From NCBI GenBank assembly GCA_025463285.1, contig JAOBWI010000089.1:1-64000 (forward strand): a DNA stretch of 64,000 nt. The letters are read 5' to 3'. This document shows, piece by piece, positions 28,833 to 41,413 of the stretch (the first letter of the stretch is position 1; the number at the start of each line of letters is the position of its first letter). The DNA is from Acidimicrobiaceae bacterium. Lineage in GTDB: Bacteria; Actinomycetota; Acidimicrobiia; Acidimicrobiales; RAAP-2. Made by a program: the position numbers and the translations under genes. The notes under the pieces were generated by a model. It had not been told where the DNA came from. It worked only from the letters and a program-made list of their open reading frames with translations, and made no database searches.

Positions 28833-30194
28833 GTGCAGAGCGGTGAAGAAATATGGATGGCCCTTCGAGACTCCTTACGCGGCAACGCTTCTGAGGCCGT
28901 GTGGGCTGCAGGGCTCAGCACGCTGCGCCTTGTGGATTACCATGACAATCAACTCACCATCTCTGCTCCGAACCAAATTCAACTCCTTCGCGTCCAACAG
29001 CGTTATCTCCCCTTCATCACCGAGCAAGCACAGAAGTTGGTCGGCACTCCTGTGCAGATTTCTCTCACCGTCACCGACACCGCGAGCGCGCCACTCAACG
29101 ACTCTGTGACTGAGGAGAGCGTCGCGACGGTACCGACCGTCACCTTCGCGTCAAGCGTGGACCAACCCGCTCGTCTCGACCCGCGCATGACCTTCGACTC
29201 GTTCGTACCCGGCCCGTCGAACCGTCTAGCCTTCGCGGCCGCCCAGTCGGTCGCCGAAACACCAGGTCGGGCCTACAACCCCCTGATGATCTACGGGAAC
29301 TCCGGCCTAGGAAAGACCCACTTGCTCCATGCCATTGGCAACTACGTCCAGGAGAACTACCGCGGGCGAAAGGTGCTCTACGTCTCCACCGAGACCTTCT
29401 TGAATGACTTCATTCGCGCCATCCAAACGCGCACGCAACTCTCTCTACACGAGCGCTACCGCGAGAACGACGTGTTGCTCATCGACGACATCCAGTTCAT
29501 GGAGACGCGAGGCGAGACGTTTCACGAAGAGATCTTTCACACCTACAACGCGCTGCATGGTGAAGGTAAGCAGATCGTCTTGACCTCGGATCGCTCGCCG
29601 CGTGACCTCGCCGGACTGCAAGAACGTTTTCGCAGTCGTCTGTTGCAAGGACTCGTTACCGAGATCGATCAGCCGGACTTAGAGACGCGCATCGCGATCC
29701 TGCGTTCGAAGTCCGAACGAGAGGGCATTGCACTTCCCGACGATGTGGCCGAGTGGATTGCCCAACGAGTTCGTGACAACATCCGCGAACTCGAGGGCTC
29801 GATCACCATGCTGCGGGCCTTCGCCAACCTGCGCCAAGAGCCCATCACCCTAGAACTGGCCAAGGCTCATCTCACCAACCTCGGGCAAGAACAGGTGATC
29901 TTGAAGCCGGAAACCATTCTCTCCGTGGTGGCTGACTTCTACGGGCTGTCGGTGGAGGAGGTCCGAGGATCAAAGAGGTTGCGGCCGCTGGTCCACGCCC
30001 GACACGTAGCGATGTACCTGATCCGAGACCTTTTAAACAACTACTCCTATCCGATGATCGCTCGTATTTTCGATGGAAGGAACCACACCACCGTGATCAG
30101 TGGTGTTGAAAAGATCAAGGAGCAGCTCACGTCGAATCCGGAAATGCTGTCCCAAATCAATCAGTTAAAACGCCGTCTTCAAGGAGAGAATTAA
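28833..30194 (+). CDS. dnaA: chromosomal replication initiator DnaA
   Basis: NPLMIYGNSGLGKTHLLHAIGNYV; GRNHTTVISGVEKI; GTG start at 28833 has GGAGGA upstream. Confidence 0.96.
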   Translation: MQSGEEIWMALRDSLRGNASEAVWAAGLSTLRLVDYHDNQLTISAPNQIQLLRVQQRYLPFITEQAQKLVGTPVQISLTVTDTASAPLNDSVTEESVATVPTVTFASSVDQPARLDPRMTFDSFVPGPSNRLAFAAAQSVAETPGRAYNPLMIYGNSGLGKTHLLHAIGNYVQENYRGRKVLYVSTETFLNDFIRAIQTRTQLSLHERYRENDVLLIDDIQFMETRGETFHEEIFHTYNALHGEGKQIVLTSDRSPRDLAGLQERFRSRLLQGLVTEIDQPDLETRIAILRSKSEREGIALPDDVAEWIAQRVRDNIRELEGSITMLRAFANLRQEPITLELAKAHLTNLGQEQVILKPETILSVVADFYGLSVEEVRGSKRLRPLVHARHVAMYLIRDLLNNYSYPMIARIFDGRNHTTVISGVEKIKEQLTSNPEMLSQINQLKRRLQGEN

Positions 30195-30453
30195 AACTAT
30201 TGGTGTGCGCAACATTCGGATGAGCCTGTTGATTAGAGGTTGAAAACCATTTGGTAGCGCACATCAATATCTAGTTGAAGCCTGAGGGTTGAAGGAGTTA
30301 GTCACAAGACTGTGGTAAGTCTGCAACCCTCAAAACGTAGATTTACCAGGGTCGTTCACACGCCACCGAGTTACCCACACCACTACTACTACTAAGACAT
30401 CTCTATATTGAAATCCTCACCGTATCCTCAGTAGCAAAAGGAAAGGTAGTCCT
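30195..30453. other. candidate oriC (dnaA-dnaN intergenic)
   Basis: AT-richer gap, DnaA-box-like TTACCCACA at 30371 followed by CTA x4, AT-rich tract, and inverted repeats. Confidence 0.8.
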
Positions 30454-31554
30454 ATGAAGTTCAAATCGGAGCGCGACATCCTCGTCGAGGCGCTGACCGC
30501 GGCGAGCCGTGTGGCGGCCACTCGACTTATTGGCGCGTCCTCTGGCGTCTTGTTGACCTTGAGCGGTAACCAGCTGGTGGTCACCGGCACCGATCTCGAC
30601 ATCACCGCTCGCACGACGGTTGACGTCATCGGCATCGAAGACGGTTCTACCGTGGTGCCCGCTCGGCTCATCGTGGACGCTGTACGCTCCCTCGAGGCGG
30701 GCGCGGTCACGGTGAGTAGCCATGAGGACAACGTGGAGATCTCCCTCGGTCGAGCAAAGTTTTCGCTGCGAACCTTCCCGGTGAGCGACTACCCGAAGCT
30801 GCCGCCCGTGAGTGGTCCCATCACTTCCATCGCCGCCCTGGATCTCATACAGGGACTCAACCAGGTCGTGCGAGCGGCCGCGAATGACGATGCCCGCCCA
30901 CTTCTCACCGGCGTGCTCTTTACGACCGAGAACGGCACCCTGCGCCTCTTCGCCACCGACTCCTATCGCCTGGCGGTACGTGACGTGCCGGGAGTTAAGG
31001 GAATCAGCGAGAGCGAAGACCTTCTCGTCCCGGCTCGGGCTCTCCAGGAGCTACAACGCGCCGCCTCGTCACTGGCTGCGGACGCCGAAATAGGGGTGAC
31101 CCTCAGTGACGCGGAGATCTGCTTCATGGTCGGCAACACCAGTATCGCTTCTCGGCTCATCGACGGAAACTACCCTTCTGTGCTCCAACTCATCCCCGCG
31201 ACGTTTCCCAACCAACTGCGCATCGCGAAGGACACCCTCTTGACCTCCCTAAAGCGCGCGAAGCTGTTGGCCAAGGATTCCACCTCGTCCGTTCGTCTCA
31301 CCATGAAAGAGCGAAACCTCGAAATCCGTACCCAAAGCCACGACGCCGGTGACGTCGAAGATAATGTCGACGCTGACTACAACGGTGAGGAGATGACCAT
31401 CGCCTTTAACCCGGGCTTCCTCATTGACGGCATCGAAGCGGTGATCGGCGACGAAGTGGTGTTGGAGATGTCCGACTCCGTGCGCGCGGCGATGGTGCAC
31501 GGCGTCGAAGATGAGCGATTTCGTTATCTGCTCATGCCCGTTCGAGTGCAGTAG
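30454..31554 (+). CDS. dnaN: DNA polymerase III beta sliding clamp
   Basis: MKFKSERDILVEALTAASRVAATR; C-terminal YLLMPVRVQ. Confidence 0.97.
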   Translation: MKFKSERDILVEALTAASRVAATRLIGASSGVLLTLSGNQLVVTGTDLDITARTTVDVIGIEDGSTVVPARLIVDAVRSLEAGAVTVSSHEDNVEISLGRAKFSLRTFPVSDYPKLPPVSGPITSIAALDLIQGLNQVVRAAANDDARPLLTGVLFTTENGTLRLFATDSYRLAVRDVPGVKGISESEDLLVPARALQELQRAASSLAADAEIGVTLSDAEICFMVGNTSIASRLIDGNYPSVLQLIPATFPNQLRIAKDTLLTSLKRAKLLAKDSTSSVRLTMKERNLEIRTQSHDAGDVEDNVDADYNGEEMTIAFNPGFLIDGIEAVIGDEVVLEMSDSVRAAMVHGVEDERFRYLLMPVRVQ

Positions 31555-31568
31555 TCGACGGTTTCCTC

Positions 31569-32651
31569 GTGGGTCTCCACGAACTCACACTTCGCGACTT
31601 CCGACTGTTTAAAGAGTTCACCTTTGAACCCGACCCCGACGCCGTCACCGTTTTCCTCTCTCCCAACGGCACGGGCAAGACGTCTGTTCTCGAGGCGGTG
31701 TACGCGCTCGCGACCGCTTCCTCCTTTCGCACGAGTGCGGCGAGCGACATGATTCGTAACGCTCAAAGCACAGCCGAAGTGCACGGCGTGTTGTTTCAGC
31801 GAGAGCGACGGGTGCAGATCGATCTAACCTTGACTCGAGGTGCGCGCAACACCACGAAACGGATGTTGGTCAATGGTCAACGACCACGGTCGCGCGCCGA
31901 CGTGTCCGAGGTCATGCCCCTCACGGTGTTCACGCCCGAAGGCGTCGACGTAGTGCGGGGGAGTCCCGAGCACCGTCGCAACTATGTGACGAACCTCCTG
32001 ACTGACGTAGAACCACTCACCGGAGAGATCATCGAACGATTCGCACGCGTCTTGAGTCAACGCAACGCGCAACTTCGCTCCCTCGAGGGACAACGACCGT
32101 CGATGACACAGCAAGCCGAGTTGGATCTGTGGACTAGCGAGTTTTGCCAGGCGAGCGACGAGCTTCTCGGGCACCGCATTGCGCTGGTCGAGTCCCTGGA
32201 TCCGTTGGTGGCCCGCAACTACCGAGCACTCGCCAACGACGAGAGCGAGGTGGGACTCATGTACGAAAAGTCCTGGAGGGGGGCCTTACATGACGCGTTG
32301 CAGCGCGCGAGCGACGATGATCGCTATCGGGGCTACACGACCGTCGGCCCCCATCGCGACGACCTTCAACTCTCACTTGAAGGCCGTGACGCTCGTCGCC
32401 AAGCGTCCCAGGGTGAACAGCGATCGTTGGCCCTAGCTCTTCGTCTCGCGGGACACGAACTGGTTCAACTGCGCCGCGGAGTCGACCCCTTGCTTCTCCT
32501 GGACGACGTCTTCAGCGAACTCGACCCGCTGCGTAGCCATCGCCTTCTCGGGTTGCTGCCAGTGGGCCAGACCCTCGTGACGACCGCGTCGCCGCTGCCC
32601 GGCGCGCTGACCCCCGCCGCGGTGATCGATCTCTCTCGAGTGTCGTCGTGA
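31569..32651 (+). CDS. recF: DNA replication/repair protein RecF
   Basis: FLSPNGTGKTSVLEAVYAL; SQGEQRSLALALRLAGHEL; LLLDDVFSELD. Confidence 0.96.
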   Translation: MGLHELTLRDFRLFKEFTFEPDPDAVTVFLSPNGTGKTSVLEAVYALATASSFRTSAASDMIRNAQSTAEVHGVLFQRERRVQIDLTLTRGARNTTKRMLVNGQRPRSRADVSEVMPLTVFTPEGVDVVRGSPEHRRNYVTNLLTDVEPLTGEIIERFARVLSQRNAQLRSLEGQRPSMTQQAELDLWTSEFCQASDELLGHRIALVESLDPLVARNYRALANDESEVGLMYEKSWRGALHDALQRASDDDRYRGYTTVGPHRDDLQLSLEGRDARRQASQGEQRSLALALRLAGHELVQLRRGVDPLLLLDDVFSELDPLRSHRLLGLLPVGQTLVTTASPLPGALTPAAVIDLSRVSS

Positions 32652-32947
32652 ACTTTCGTGACCACCAGCCAGCCGAACTGTCGGCTCTGCTGGACACTCT
32701 CGCGGGACGTCTACGACGCGTCGATCTTCGTCTCATCGATGAGGCCCGGCGACTATGGCCGACCGTTGTGGGGGGTGCCCTCGGCGAGCACTGTCGTGTG
32801 GAACTCATCAAAGACGGCGTGTTGATCGTGAGCGTTCCGTCGGGTGCTTTCGCGCAGCAAATCGTGACCAAGAGCCCGACGATTTTACGAGGGTTTTCGT
32901 CCCTCGGAAAGGGCGCTCCGACGAGCCTACGCACCGTGCTGCGCTAG
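32648..32947 (+). CDS. DUF721 / DciA-like protein
   Basis: 99 aa between recF and gyrB; LWPTVVGGALGEHCRVELIKDGVLIVSVPSGAFAQQI. Confidence 0.85.
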   Translation: MNFRDHQPAELSALLDTLAGRLRRVDLRLIDEARRLWPTVVGGALGEHCRVELIKDGVLIVSVPSGAFAQQIVTKSPTILRGFSSLGKGAPTSLRTVLR

Positions 32948-33017
32948 GCGAAAAAACCTTGTCGAATCAGGCCTAAAGAGCTCTGTTTTAGGTTAAAAGT
33001 TACAGCGGTTCGGGTAG

Positions 33018-35024
<2,007 letters not shown>

Positions 35025-35036
35025 TAGTAGAGGATC

Positions 35037-37514
35037 ATGGCACCAAGGAAAAGCGGCTCTGACGGGACACCACCGCCGAGCGACGACGCGGTGATCGGGT
35101 ACATCGAGCCGATCGAGATCAATCTTGAGATGGAACGATCGTTCCTCGAGTACTCCATGTCCGTGATCGTCTCGCGCGCGCTCCCGGACGTGCGCGACGG
35201 CCTTAAGCCGGTGCACCGACGAATCCTCTACTCCATGTTCGACCAGGGCCTGCGACCGGATCGACCGTTCGCCAAGTGCGCCAAAGTCGTGGGTGACGTC
35301 ATGGGTACGTATCACCCGCACGGCGACAGCGCCATCTACGACGCCATGGTTCGCATGGTGGTGGATTTTTCCATGCGCCACCCCCTCATCAGCGGTCACG
35401 GCAACTTCGGCGGCACCGGGCCCGACGAGGGCGCGGCCGCGATGCGCTACACCGAGTGCCGTCTGGCCCCTCTGGCTCTGGAGATGCTCGACTCGATCGA
35501 CGAAGAGACGGTGGACTTCGAATCGAACTACGACAACTCGACGCAGCAGCCGGTCGTATTGCCCTCGCGCTTTCCCAACCTCTTGGTGAATGGCTCGCAG
35601 GGGATCGCCGTGGGCATGGCTACGAAAATTCCCCCACACAACCTCGGCGAAGTCATCGACGCCACCTTGTACCTCTTGGCGAACGGCGACGCTACGCCCG
35701 ATGACCTGATGAAATTCGTAAAGGGCCCCGACTTTCCCACCAAAGCCCAGATTCTCGGCCGACAAGGCATCCTGGACGCTTATCGCACCGGCCGCGGTTC
35801 GATCAAACTTCGGGCCGTCGCCGAGATTGAAGAGAGCGGTCGCGACACGCGCATCGTGGTGACCGAGTTCCCCTACGAGGTCTCGGTGGAGTCGATCGAA
35901 GAGAAGATCTACGACCTGGTGAAGAGCGGTGAGTTGGACGGCATCGCCGCGGTGCAGAACGACTCGGCCGGTAGACAGGCTCGACTGGTTATCCGACTGA
36001 AGCGCGACGCGAACGCCAACGTGATCTTGAACAAGCTGTACAAGAACACGTCGTTGCAGACCTCGTTCGCGGTGAACATGCTGGCCCTGGTGGACGGCGT
36101 GCCGCGCACCTTGAATCTGACTCAGGCCTTGACGTACTACATCGAACACCAAGTCAACGTGGTAACACGCCGCACCGAGTTTCGCCTGCGCAAAGCCGAA
36201 GCCCGGGCCCACATCGTTGAAGGCCTGCTCAAAGCCATCGACATGCTGGATCAGGTCATCGCCACTATTCGCGGCTCCGACGACCGACCGGCGGCTCGGG
36301 CCTCCTTGATGTCGCCGCCCTTCGACTTCTCCGAGGAGCAGGCCAATCACATTTTGGACATGACCCTCGGTCGCCTCACCCGGCTTGGTCGCACCGAGCT
36401 CGAAGAGGAGATGGCCAAACTGCGCGAGACCATCGCCGAGCTGCAGTCGATTCTCGCCAACGACACCAAGTTGCGCGCGGTCATCGCGCAAGAGCTCACC
36501 GCCCTACGCGACAAGTACGCCGACGACCGAGTGACGCAGATTGTGAACGACCCGGGCGAGCTGGGTGTGGAGGATCTCATTCAAGACGAAGAGATCGTGC
36601 TCACCATGACCCGCGCCGGCTACGTGAAGTCGGTCGCGGCGGACGCTTTTCGTACGCAGGGTCGCGGAGGCCGGGGCGTGCAGGGTGCGAAACTGCGTGA
36701 CGAGGACTTCGTCGATCAGATCATTCACACCACCACGCTGTCGCACCTGCTGTTGTTCTCGAACCGCGGTCGGGTCTTTCGCCTACGCGGCCACGAGATT
36801 CCCATGAAGGACCGCACGGCCAAGGGCACCGCGGTGGTGAATCTGTTGAACCTCCAGCCCAGTGAGTCAATTCAGGCGATCGTGACCACCGACGACTTTC
36901 CCGAGGACAAGTTCCTGCTCTTCCTGACGGCGAACGGCACGGTCAAGAAGACGGCCTTCAGCGAGTACGACAAGTCGCGGCGCGAGGGGTGGATTGCCAT
37001 CAACCTTCGCGAGGGTGACGAGGTGGTGCGCGTGGTGCCCACCGGTGGTGACGACGATCTCATGCTGGTGACCTATCGCGGCATGGCCATTCGCTTCAAG
37101 GAAGACGAAGTGCGCGAGATGGGTCGCGACGCGACCGGAGTGCGCGGGATCAAACTGAAAGCGGACGACCGCGCGATCTCGCTGGACGTGGTTCGCGAGA
37201 GCGCTGATCTCTTCGTGGTGACCGACACGGGCTTTGGCAAGCGCGTGAAGACCGATCGATTCAATCGACAAGGCCGCGGGGGCCAGGGGGTGCGCGCGAT
37301 CAAGCTCACCGCGGCGCGCGGGTTCGTGGTGGCCGCCTTCATGGTTCACCTCGACGACGAGGTGCTGCTCGCCTCGAGTGGTGGCGTGCTCATTCGTACG
37401 CCGGTGCGCGAAGTCTCCTCACAGGGTCGCGACGCCACTGGTGTGCGGGTGATGAACCTCGACGAGGGACACGCCGTGGCCGCCGTGGCGTTGGTGCCCT
37501 CCGAACAGGACTAA
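35037..37514 (+). CDS. gyrA: DNA gyrase subunit A
   Basis: MERSFLEYSMSVIVSRALPDVRDGLKPVHRRILYSMFDQGLRPD; MGTYHPHGDSAIYDAMVRM. Confidence 0.98.
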   Translation: MAPRKSGSDGTPPPSDDAVIGYIEPIEINLEMERSFLEYSMSVIVSRALPDVRDGLKPVHRRILYSMFDQGLRPDRPFAKCAKVVGDVMGTYHPHGDSAIYDAMVRMVVDFSMRHPLISGHGNFGGTGPDEGAAAMRYTECRLAPLALEMLDSIDEETVDFESNYDNSTQQPVVLPSRFPNLLVNGSQGIAVGMATKIPPHNLGEVIDATLYLLANGDATPDDLMKFVKGPDFPTKAQILGRQGILDAYRTGRGSIKLRAVAEIEESGRDTRIVVTEFPYEVSVESIEEKIYDLVKSGELDGIAAVQNDSAGRQARLVIRLKRDANANVILNKLYKNTSLQTSFAVNMLALVDGVPRTLNLTQALTYYIEHQVNVVTRRTEFRLRKAEARAHIVEGLLKAIDMLDQVIATIRGSDDRPAARASLMSPPFDFSEEQANHILDMTLGRLTRLGRTELEEEMAKLRETIAELQSILANDTKLRAVIAQELTALRDKYADDRVTQIVNDPGELGVEDLIQDEEIVLTMTRAGYVKSVAADAFRTQGRGGRGVQGAKLRDEDFVDQIIHTTTLSHLLLFSNRGRVFRLRGHEIPMKDRTAKGTAVVNLLNLQPSESIQAIVTTDDFPEDKFLLFLTANGTVKKTAFSEYDKSRREGWIAINLREGDEVVRVVPTGGDDDLMLVTYRGMAIRFKEDEVREMGRDATGVRGIKLKADDRAISLDVVRESADLFVVTDTGFGKRVKTDRFNRQGRGGQGVRAIKLTAARGFVVAAFMVHLDDEVLLASSGGVLIRTPVREVSSQGRDATGVRVMNLDEGHAVAAVALVPSEQD

Positions 37515-37877
37515 GCGTCCTGACCTTCTCACGCGGGCCGAAGGGCGTCGGCACTCTTGTCGCTGCCTCGGGCGCCGAGCACCATGAAGGTGTGGTCATC
37601 AATATCGTCGGCGCCCCGGAGATTCCTAGCTCCTCGTCGGCGCCCACTTCGTCGCCCAAGTCGCCGCTCGCCCCTAGTGGCGCCTCGTTGCTTCGGCGTG
37701 GCGAAGGACCAGGTCATGCTCTAGACAGCAATTATGAAGGAGTCACCCGCTCCCTAGGATAGATGGGTGCAATCGCGAGAACTCCGGGAGACAACGACGT
37801 CACGACGCCCTTGGGGGCGCGCTAGAGCCCGTCTCGCCACACGCGCGATCACCGCGTTCGAGTCACCGGGGCGCTAA

Positions 37878-39476
37878 ATGTTGATCGTCAGGGATTTAGG
37901 GATCGAGATTGGTCCGCGCCGCCTGTTAGAGCCGGTGTCCTTCACCGTCGGGAACGGTGAGAAGGTCGGGCTGGTCGGGCGTAACGGCGCGGGCAAGTCC
38001 ACGCTGTTGTCGGTGCTGCTTGGCTATCACCCCGAACACCTGCGCATTACCGGGTCGGTGGCCCACCAAGGCTCCTTGGCGCACTTGCCTCAAGAGCCCG
38101 TCGCCGGAGGCCTCGGCGTCGAGCCCATTGGGCTGTCCCACGTCCTGTCGGCGCGGGGTATCGACAAACTCGACGCCGATATGCAACACGCCCGTCACGC
38201 CCTGGCGGCCGACCCGACGGACGAGACCATCTCTCGGTTCACCTCACTGGAAGAAGATTTCCGCGAGCGCGGCGGCTACGAGGCCGAGTCGGAAGTAGCG
38301 CGCCTCGCCGACGGTCTCGGGCTGAAAGAAGATCTCCTGCTCGAAGACCTCACCTCACTCTCCGGTGGACAACGTCGGCGGGTCGACTTGATGCGCGTCC
38401 TCTACGAGCAGCCCGAGACGATGGTGCTCGACGAACCCACCAATCACCTGGACAAGGCCGCCAAGCGCTGGCTCTTCGACGAGCTCGAGGCCTTCCGCGG
38501 TACCGTGCTGGTCATTAGCCACGACTTGCCGTTGTTAGACCGATCCATCGACCGAGTGCTGGCCCTGCGCGACGGCCAGTTGCGCGAGTATCGGGGCAAC
38601 TACACGAAATTCTTGGCCCTGGAAGAAGAGCGTCGGCTGTCCGAAGAGAAGATCGCGGCTCACCAGAACGCCAAGATCGATCAGTTCACCACGCTGGCCG
38701 ACTCCATGCGCGGACAGACGGCCAAACGTGCTCGTCTGGCCAAGGTGCTCGACCGCCGGGTGGAGAAGTTGAAGGACAACCGTATCGAGGTGACCAAGAA
38801 GGAGACGAAAGTCGTCTTTCGACTCCCGGTACCCGCGCGCAGCGGCGACGTTCCGATGACCGTCGAGCACGTAGCCGTGCGGTACGGAAAACTCGACGTG
38901 CTGCGCGACGTGAACCTAATTACGCGTCGCGGTGACCGGATCGTCATCGTGGGCCGCAACGGGGCCGGCAAGTCGTCGCTGCTGCGTTGCCTGGCGGGTA
39001 CCCAGGACGCCCAAGAGGGGATCGTCAAGTTCGGCGCCAACGTGGTGGTCGGCTACTTCGCCCAGGAGAACGAGCAGTTGGACTTCACCAAAACGGTGCT
39101 CGGGAACCTGGACAACTCCACCGTGGAGTCCGACGTCCAGCGCCGATCGATGCTCGGCGCGTTCGGGCTGAAGGGCTCGGCCGCCCACCAGATGCCGGCC
39201 ACCCTGTCGGGTGGCGAGCGAGCCAAGCTGGCTCTGGCCATCCTGGCCTCGTCGAGCGCGAATCTGTTGTTGCTGGACGAACCGACTAACAACCTCGACC
39301 CGGCCAGCGTCGAAGCACTGGGTGAGATGATGCGTCAGTGGAAGGGCACCATCGTCGCGGTGAGTCACGAACGGGGATTCGTCGAGGCGCTGGAGCCGAC
39401 CCACGCGGTGTTGTTGCCCGAAGAGTACTTCGACATCTGGGACGAGGAGTACATGGACCTCATCGAGCAGCGCTAA
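37878..39476 (+). CDS. ABC-F family ATP-binding protein
   Basis: Two ABC domains: GLVGRNGAGKSTLLSVLLG and IVGRNGAGKSSLLRCLAG; signature LSGGQRRRVDLMR and LSGGERAKLALAI. Confidence 0.92.
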   Translation: MLIVRDLGIEIGPRRLLEPVSFTVGNGEKVGLVGRNGAGKSTLLSVLLGYHPEHLRITGSVAHQGSLAHLPQEPVAGGLGVEPIGLSHVLSARGIDKLDADMQHARHALAADPTDETISRFTSLEEDFRERGGYEAESEVARLADGLGLKEDLLLEDLTSLSGGQRRRVDLMRVLYEQPETMVLDEPTNHLDKAAKRWLFDELEAFRGTVLVISHDLPLLDRSIDRVLALRDGQLREYRGNYTKFLALEEERRLSEEKIAAHQNAKIDQFTTLADSMRGQTAKRARLAKVLDRRVEKLKDNRIEVTKKETKVVFRLPVPARSGDVPMTVEHVAVRYGKLDVLRDVNLITRRGDRIVIVGRNGAGKSSLLRCLAGTQDAQEGIVKFGANVVVGYFAQENEQLDFTKTVLGNLDNSTVESDVQRRSMLGAFGLKGSAAHQMPATLSGGERAKLALAILASSSANLLLLDEPTNNLDPASVEALGEMMRQWKGTIVAVSHERGFVEALEPTHAVLLPEEYFDIWDEEYMDLIEQR

Positions 39477-40127
39477 TTAGTTGAGGTGACGCTCCGAGGC
39501 CCAGTGGGTGAGCTGGTGCCGATTGGAGAGTTGGAGTTTTCGAAGTACCGACGAGACGTGACTCTCGACGGTCTTGGTGGAGATCTCTAACTCCGTGGCG
39601 ATGTCGCGATAGGAGTAACCCCGCGCAATGAGTCGCAGCACTTGTCGCTCGCGAGGGGTCAGCAGATCGAGGTCGGGGTCGACGTCGCCCGCCTGGAGAT
39701 TCTTGCCCTCCAGGGAGAAGGCGTCCAAGACGAAGCCCGCTAGTCGAGGGGAAAAGACGGCGTCGCCCGCGGCCACGCGATAGATCGAGTCGAGCAAGTC
39801 CGGACCGGAGATGTTCTTGGTGACGTAGCCTCGCGCGCCCGCGCGGATGATACCGATAACGTCCTCGGACGCGTCCGAGACCGACAAGGCCAGAAAGCGA
39901 ACGGACGGGCACGTGCCGTTCAGGGCGCGCAACACGGCCAGCCCTCCGCCGTGGGGCATGTGGACATCGAGGAGCACCACGTCCGGGAGGCGTTCACGGA
40001 TCATCTCTATGGCCGCCTCGACCTCGTCGGCCTCACCGACGAGGTCGACGGAACCCGCGAGCTCGCTACGAATCCCCGAGCGAATTAGTTCGTGGTCGTC
40101 GACTAGAAAGACGCGCGGCTGGGCCAC
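39477..40127 (-). CDS. NarL/LuxR-family response regulator
   Basis: VFLVDDHELIRSGIRSEL; LTPRERQVLRLIARGYSYRDIATELEISTKTVESHVSSVLRKL. Confidence 0.94.
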   Translation of the reverse strand: MAQPRVFLVDDHELIRSGIRSELAGSVDLVGEADEVEAAIEMIRERLPDVVLLDVHMPHGGGLAVLRALNGTCPSVRFLALSVSDASEDVIGIIRAGARGYVTKNISGPDLLDSIYRVAAGDAVFSPRLAGFVLDAFSLEGKNLQAGDVDPDLDLLTPRERQVLRLIARGYSYRDIATELEISTKTVESHVSSVLRKLQLSNRHQLTHWASERHLN

Positions 40128-40129
40128 GG

Positions 40130-41413
40130 CTACGACGGGCGCGGCAGCGTCAGCTGCACTTCGGTGCCCGCGCCGATGATGCTCTTAATTGTGGCGCTGC
40201 CTCCTTGGAGCTGCATACGTTGGCGAATGGAGAGGGCGATGCCGTGTCGATCGCTGGGCACCGTCTCGACGTCGAAGCCACGACCCAGGTCGCGCACGAA
40301 GAGTTCGAGAGCGTCGGTCTCGACTTCGCCGTAAATCGCGATCGTGGGAGCGTTCGACCACTGGGCCGCGTTGATGGCGGCCTCGCGAGCGGCGGCGACC
40401 AGGGCCACGATGCGTTCATCCGCGTCGCAGTCACCGACGGTGACGAGTTCAATGGTGACGCCGTAGTCGCCCTCAATCTCTCCTTGGAGGGCGCGCAGTA
40501 GTGACCCGTAGGTGGTGGGCGCGTCGGAGGCCCCGTGCTCGGGGTCGAAGAGCCACGCGCGAAGCTCGCGTTCCTGATTTCGAGCCAGTCGCGTCACGGC
40601 GGCTTCATCGCCGGCCGATCGCTCGATCAAGGTGAGCGTCTGCAGCACCGAGTCGTGCAAGTGTGCGGCGACGCTGGAGCGCTCTTCGACGCGCATACGA
40701 GCTCGGCGTTCCCCCGAGAGGTCGTCGAGCGTAGTCAGCCACCACGGAGCCAGCAGTATCAAGACGCCGATGAGCAGAACCAGAGTGCCAAAGAGGGCCG
40801 GGGCGGCGAAACCCCACGCGCCGCCGAAGTGGCGAAGAAGGCGAAGACCAAAGTAGACCAAAATGGCGCCGAGGGCGAGGCGCAGCCAGAAGTTTCGCTT
40901 GTCACGAGAGGCCGCTTTGCCGATCAGCGGCGCCGACTTCAGTAACTCTTCGAGGTGGCGACGTTCGTCGGGCGAGGCTCCTTTGACGACACCAAAGAGA
41001 GCGAGGAGGCTGAGCCACAAGGGCCACGTGAAGACGCCGAGATTAGGCACCCCCAGGGAGGCGAGAAACCAGGCCAGTGCGGCGATGACGATGAGGCCGA
41101 GCAGAATGTGGCGAAATTTCCGCCGCTGGCCCACCAGACGGTTAGCGATCGACTGACCCTCGCCGGTTCGGGGCAGAGCTAACCAGATGAGCATGTAGAG
41201 CAACAGCCCCACGCCGGAGATGAGAGCTAGGAGAGAGAAGACCACGCGCACGGTGCGCTCTCGCACACCCAAGCGAATAGCCAAACCTCCGCAGACGCCG
41301 CCGAGGATGGCGTTGTCGACTCCACGGCGATAGGGCCGAATGGGGGTTCCGATGATCGCGCGAGGTGGGGTGGTGGTGGTCACGTCACTCTCCTCAAAAA
41401 CTGTCTGTTCCAT
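40130..41413 (-). CDS. PspC-domain sensor histidine kinase
   Basis: N-terminal PspC (GGVCGGLAIRLGVRERTVRVVFSLLAL), HisKA_3 VAAHLHDSVLQTLTLIE, HATPase C-terminus. Confidence 0.9.
   Translation of the reverse strand: MEQTVFEESDVTTTTPPRAIIGTPIRPYRRGVDNAILGGVCGGLAIRLGVRERTVRVVFSLLALISGVGLLLYMLIWLALPRTGEGQSIANRLVGQRRKFRHILLGLIVIAALAWFLASLGVPNLGVFTWPLWLSLLALFGVVKGASPDERRHLEELLKSAPLIGKAASRDKRNFWLRLALGAILVYFGLRLLRHFGGAWGFAAPALFGTLVLLIGVLILLAPWWLTTLDDLSGERRARMRVEERSSVAAHLHDSVLQTLTLIERSAGDEAAVTRLARNQERELRAWLFDPEHGASDAPTTYGSLLRALQGEIEGDYGVTIELVTVGDCDADERIVALVAAAREAAINAAQWSNAPTIAIYGEVETDALELFVRDLGRGFDVETVPSDRHGIALSIRQRMQLQGGSATIKSIIGAGTEVQLTLPRPS

Noticed and set aside
37515-37877. Open frame downstream of gyrA (LTFSRGPKGVGTLVAASGAEHHEGVVINIVG...)
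   Set aside because: No start with SD, Ser/Pro-rich low-complexity reading and no recognisable family; not enough to call a gene or a DUF3566 remnant.
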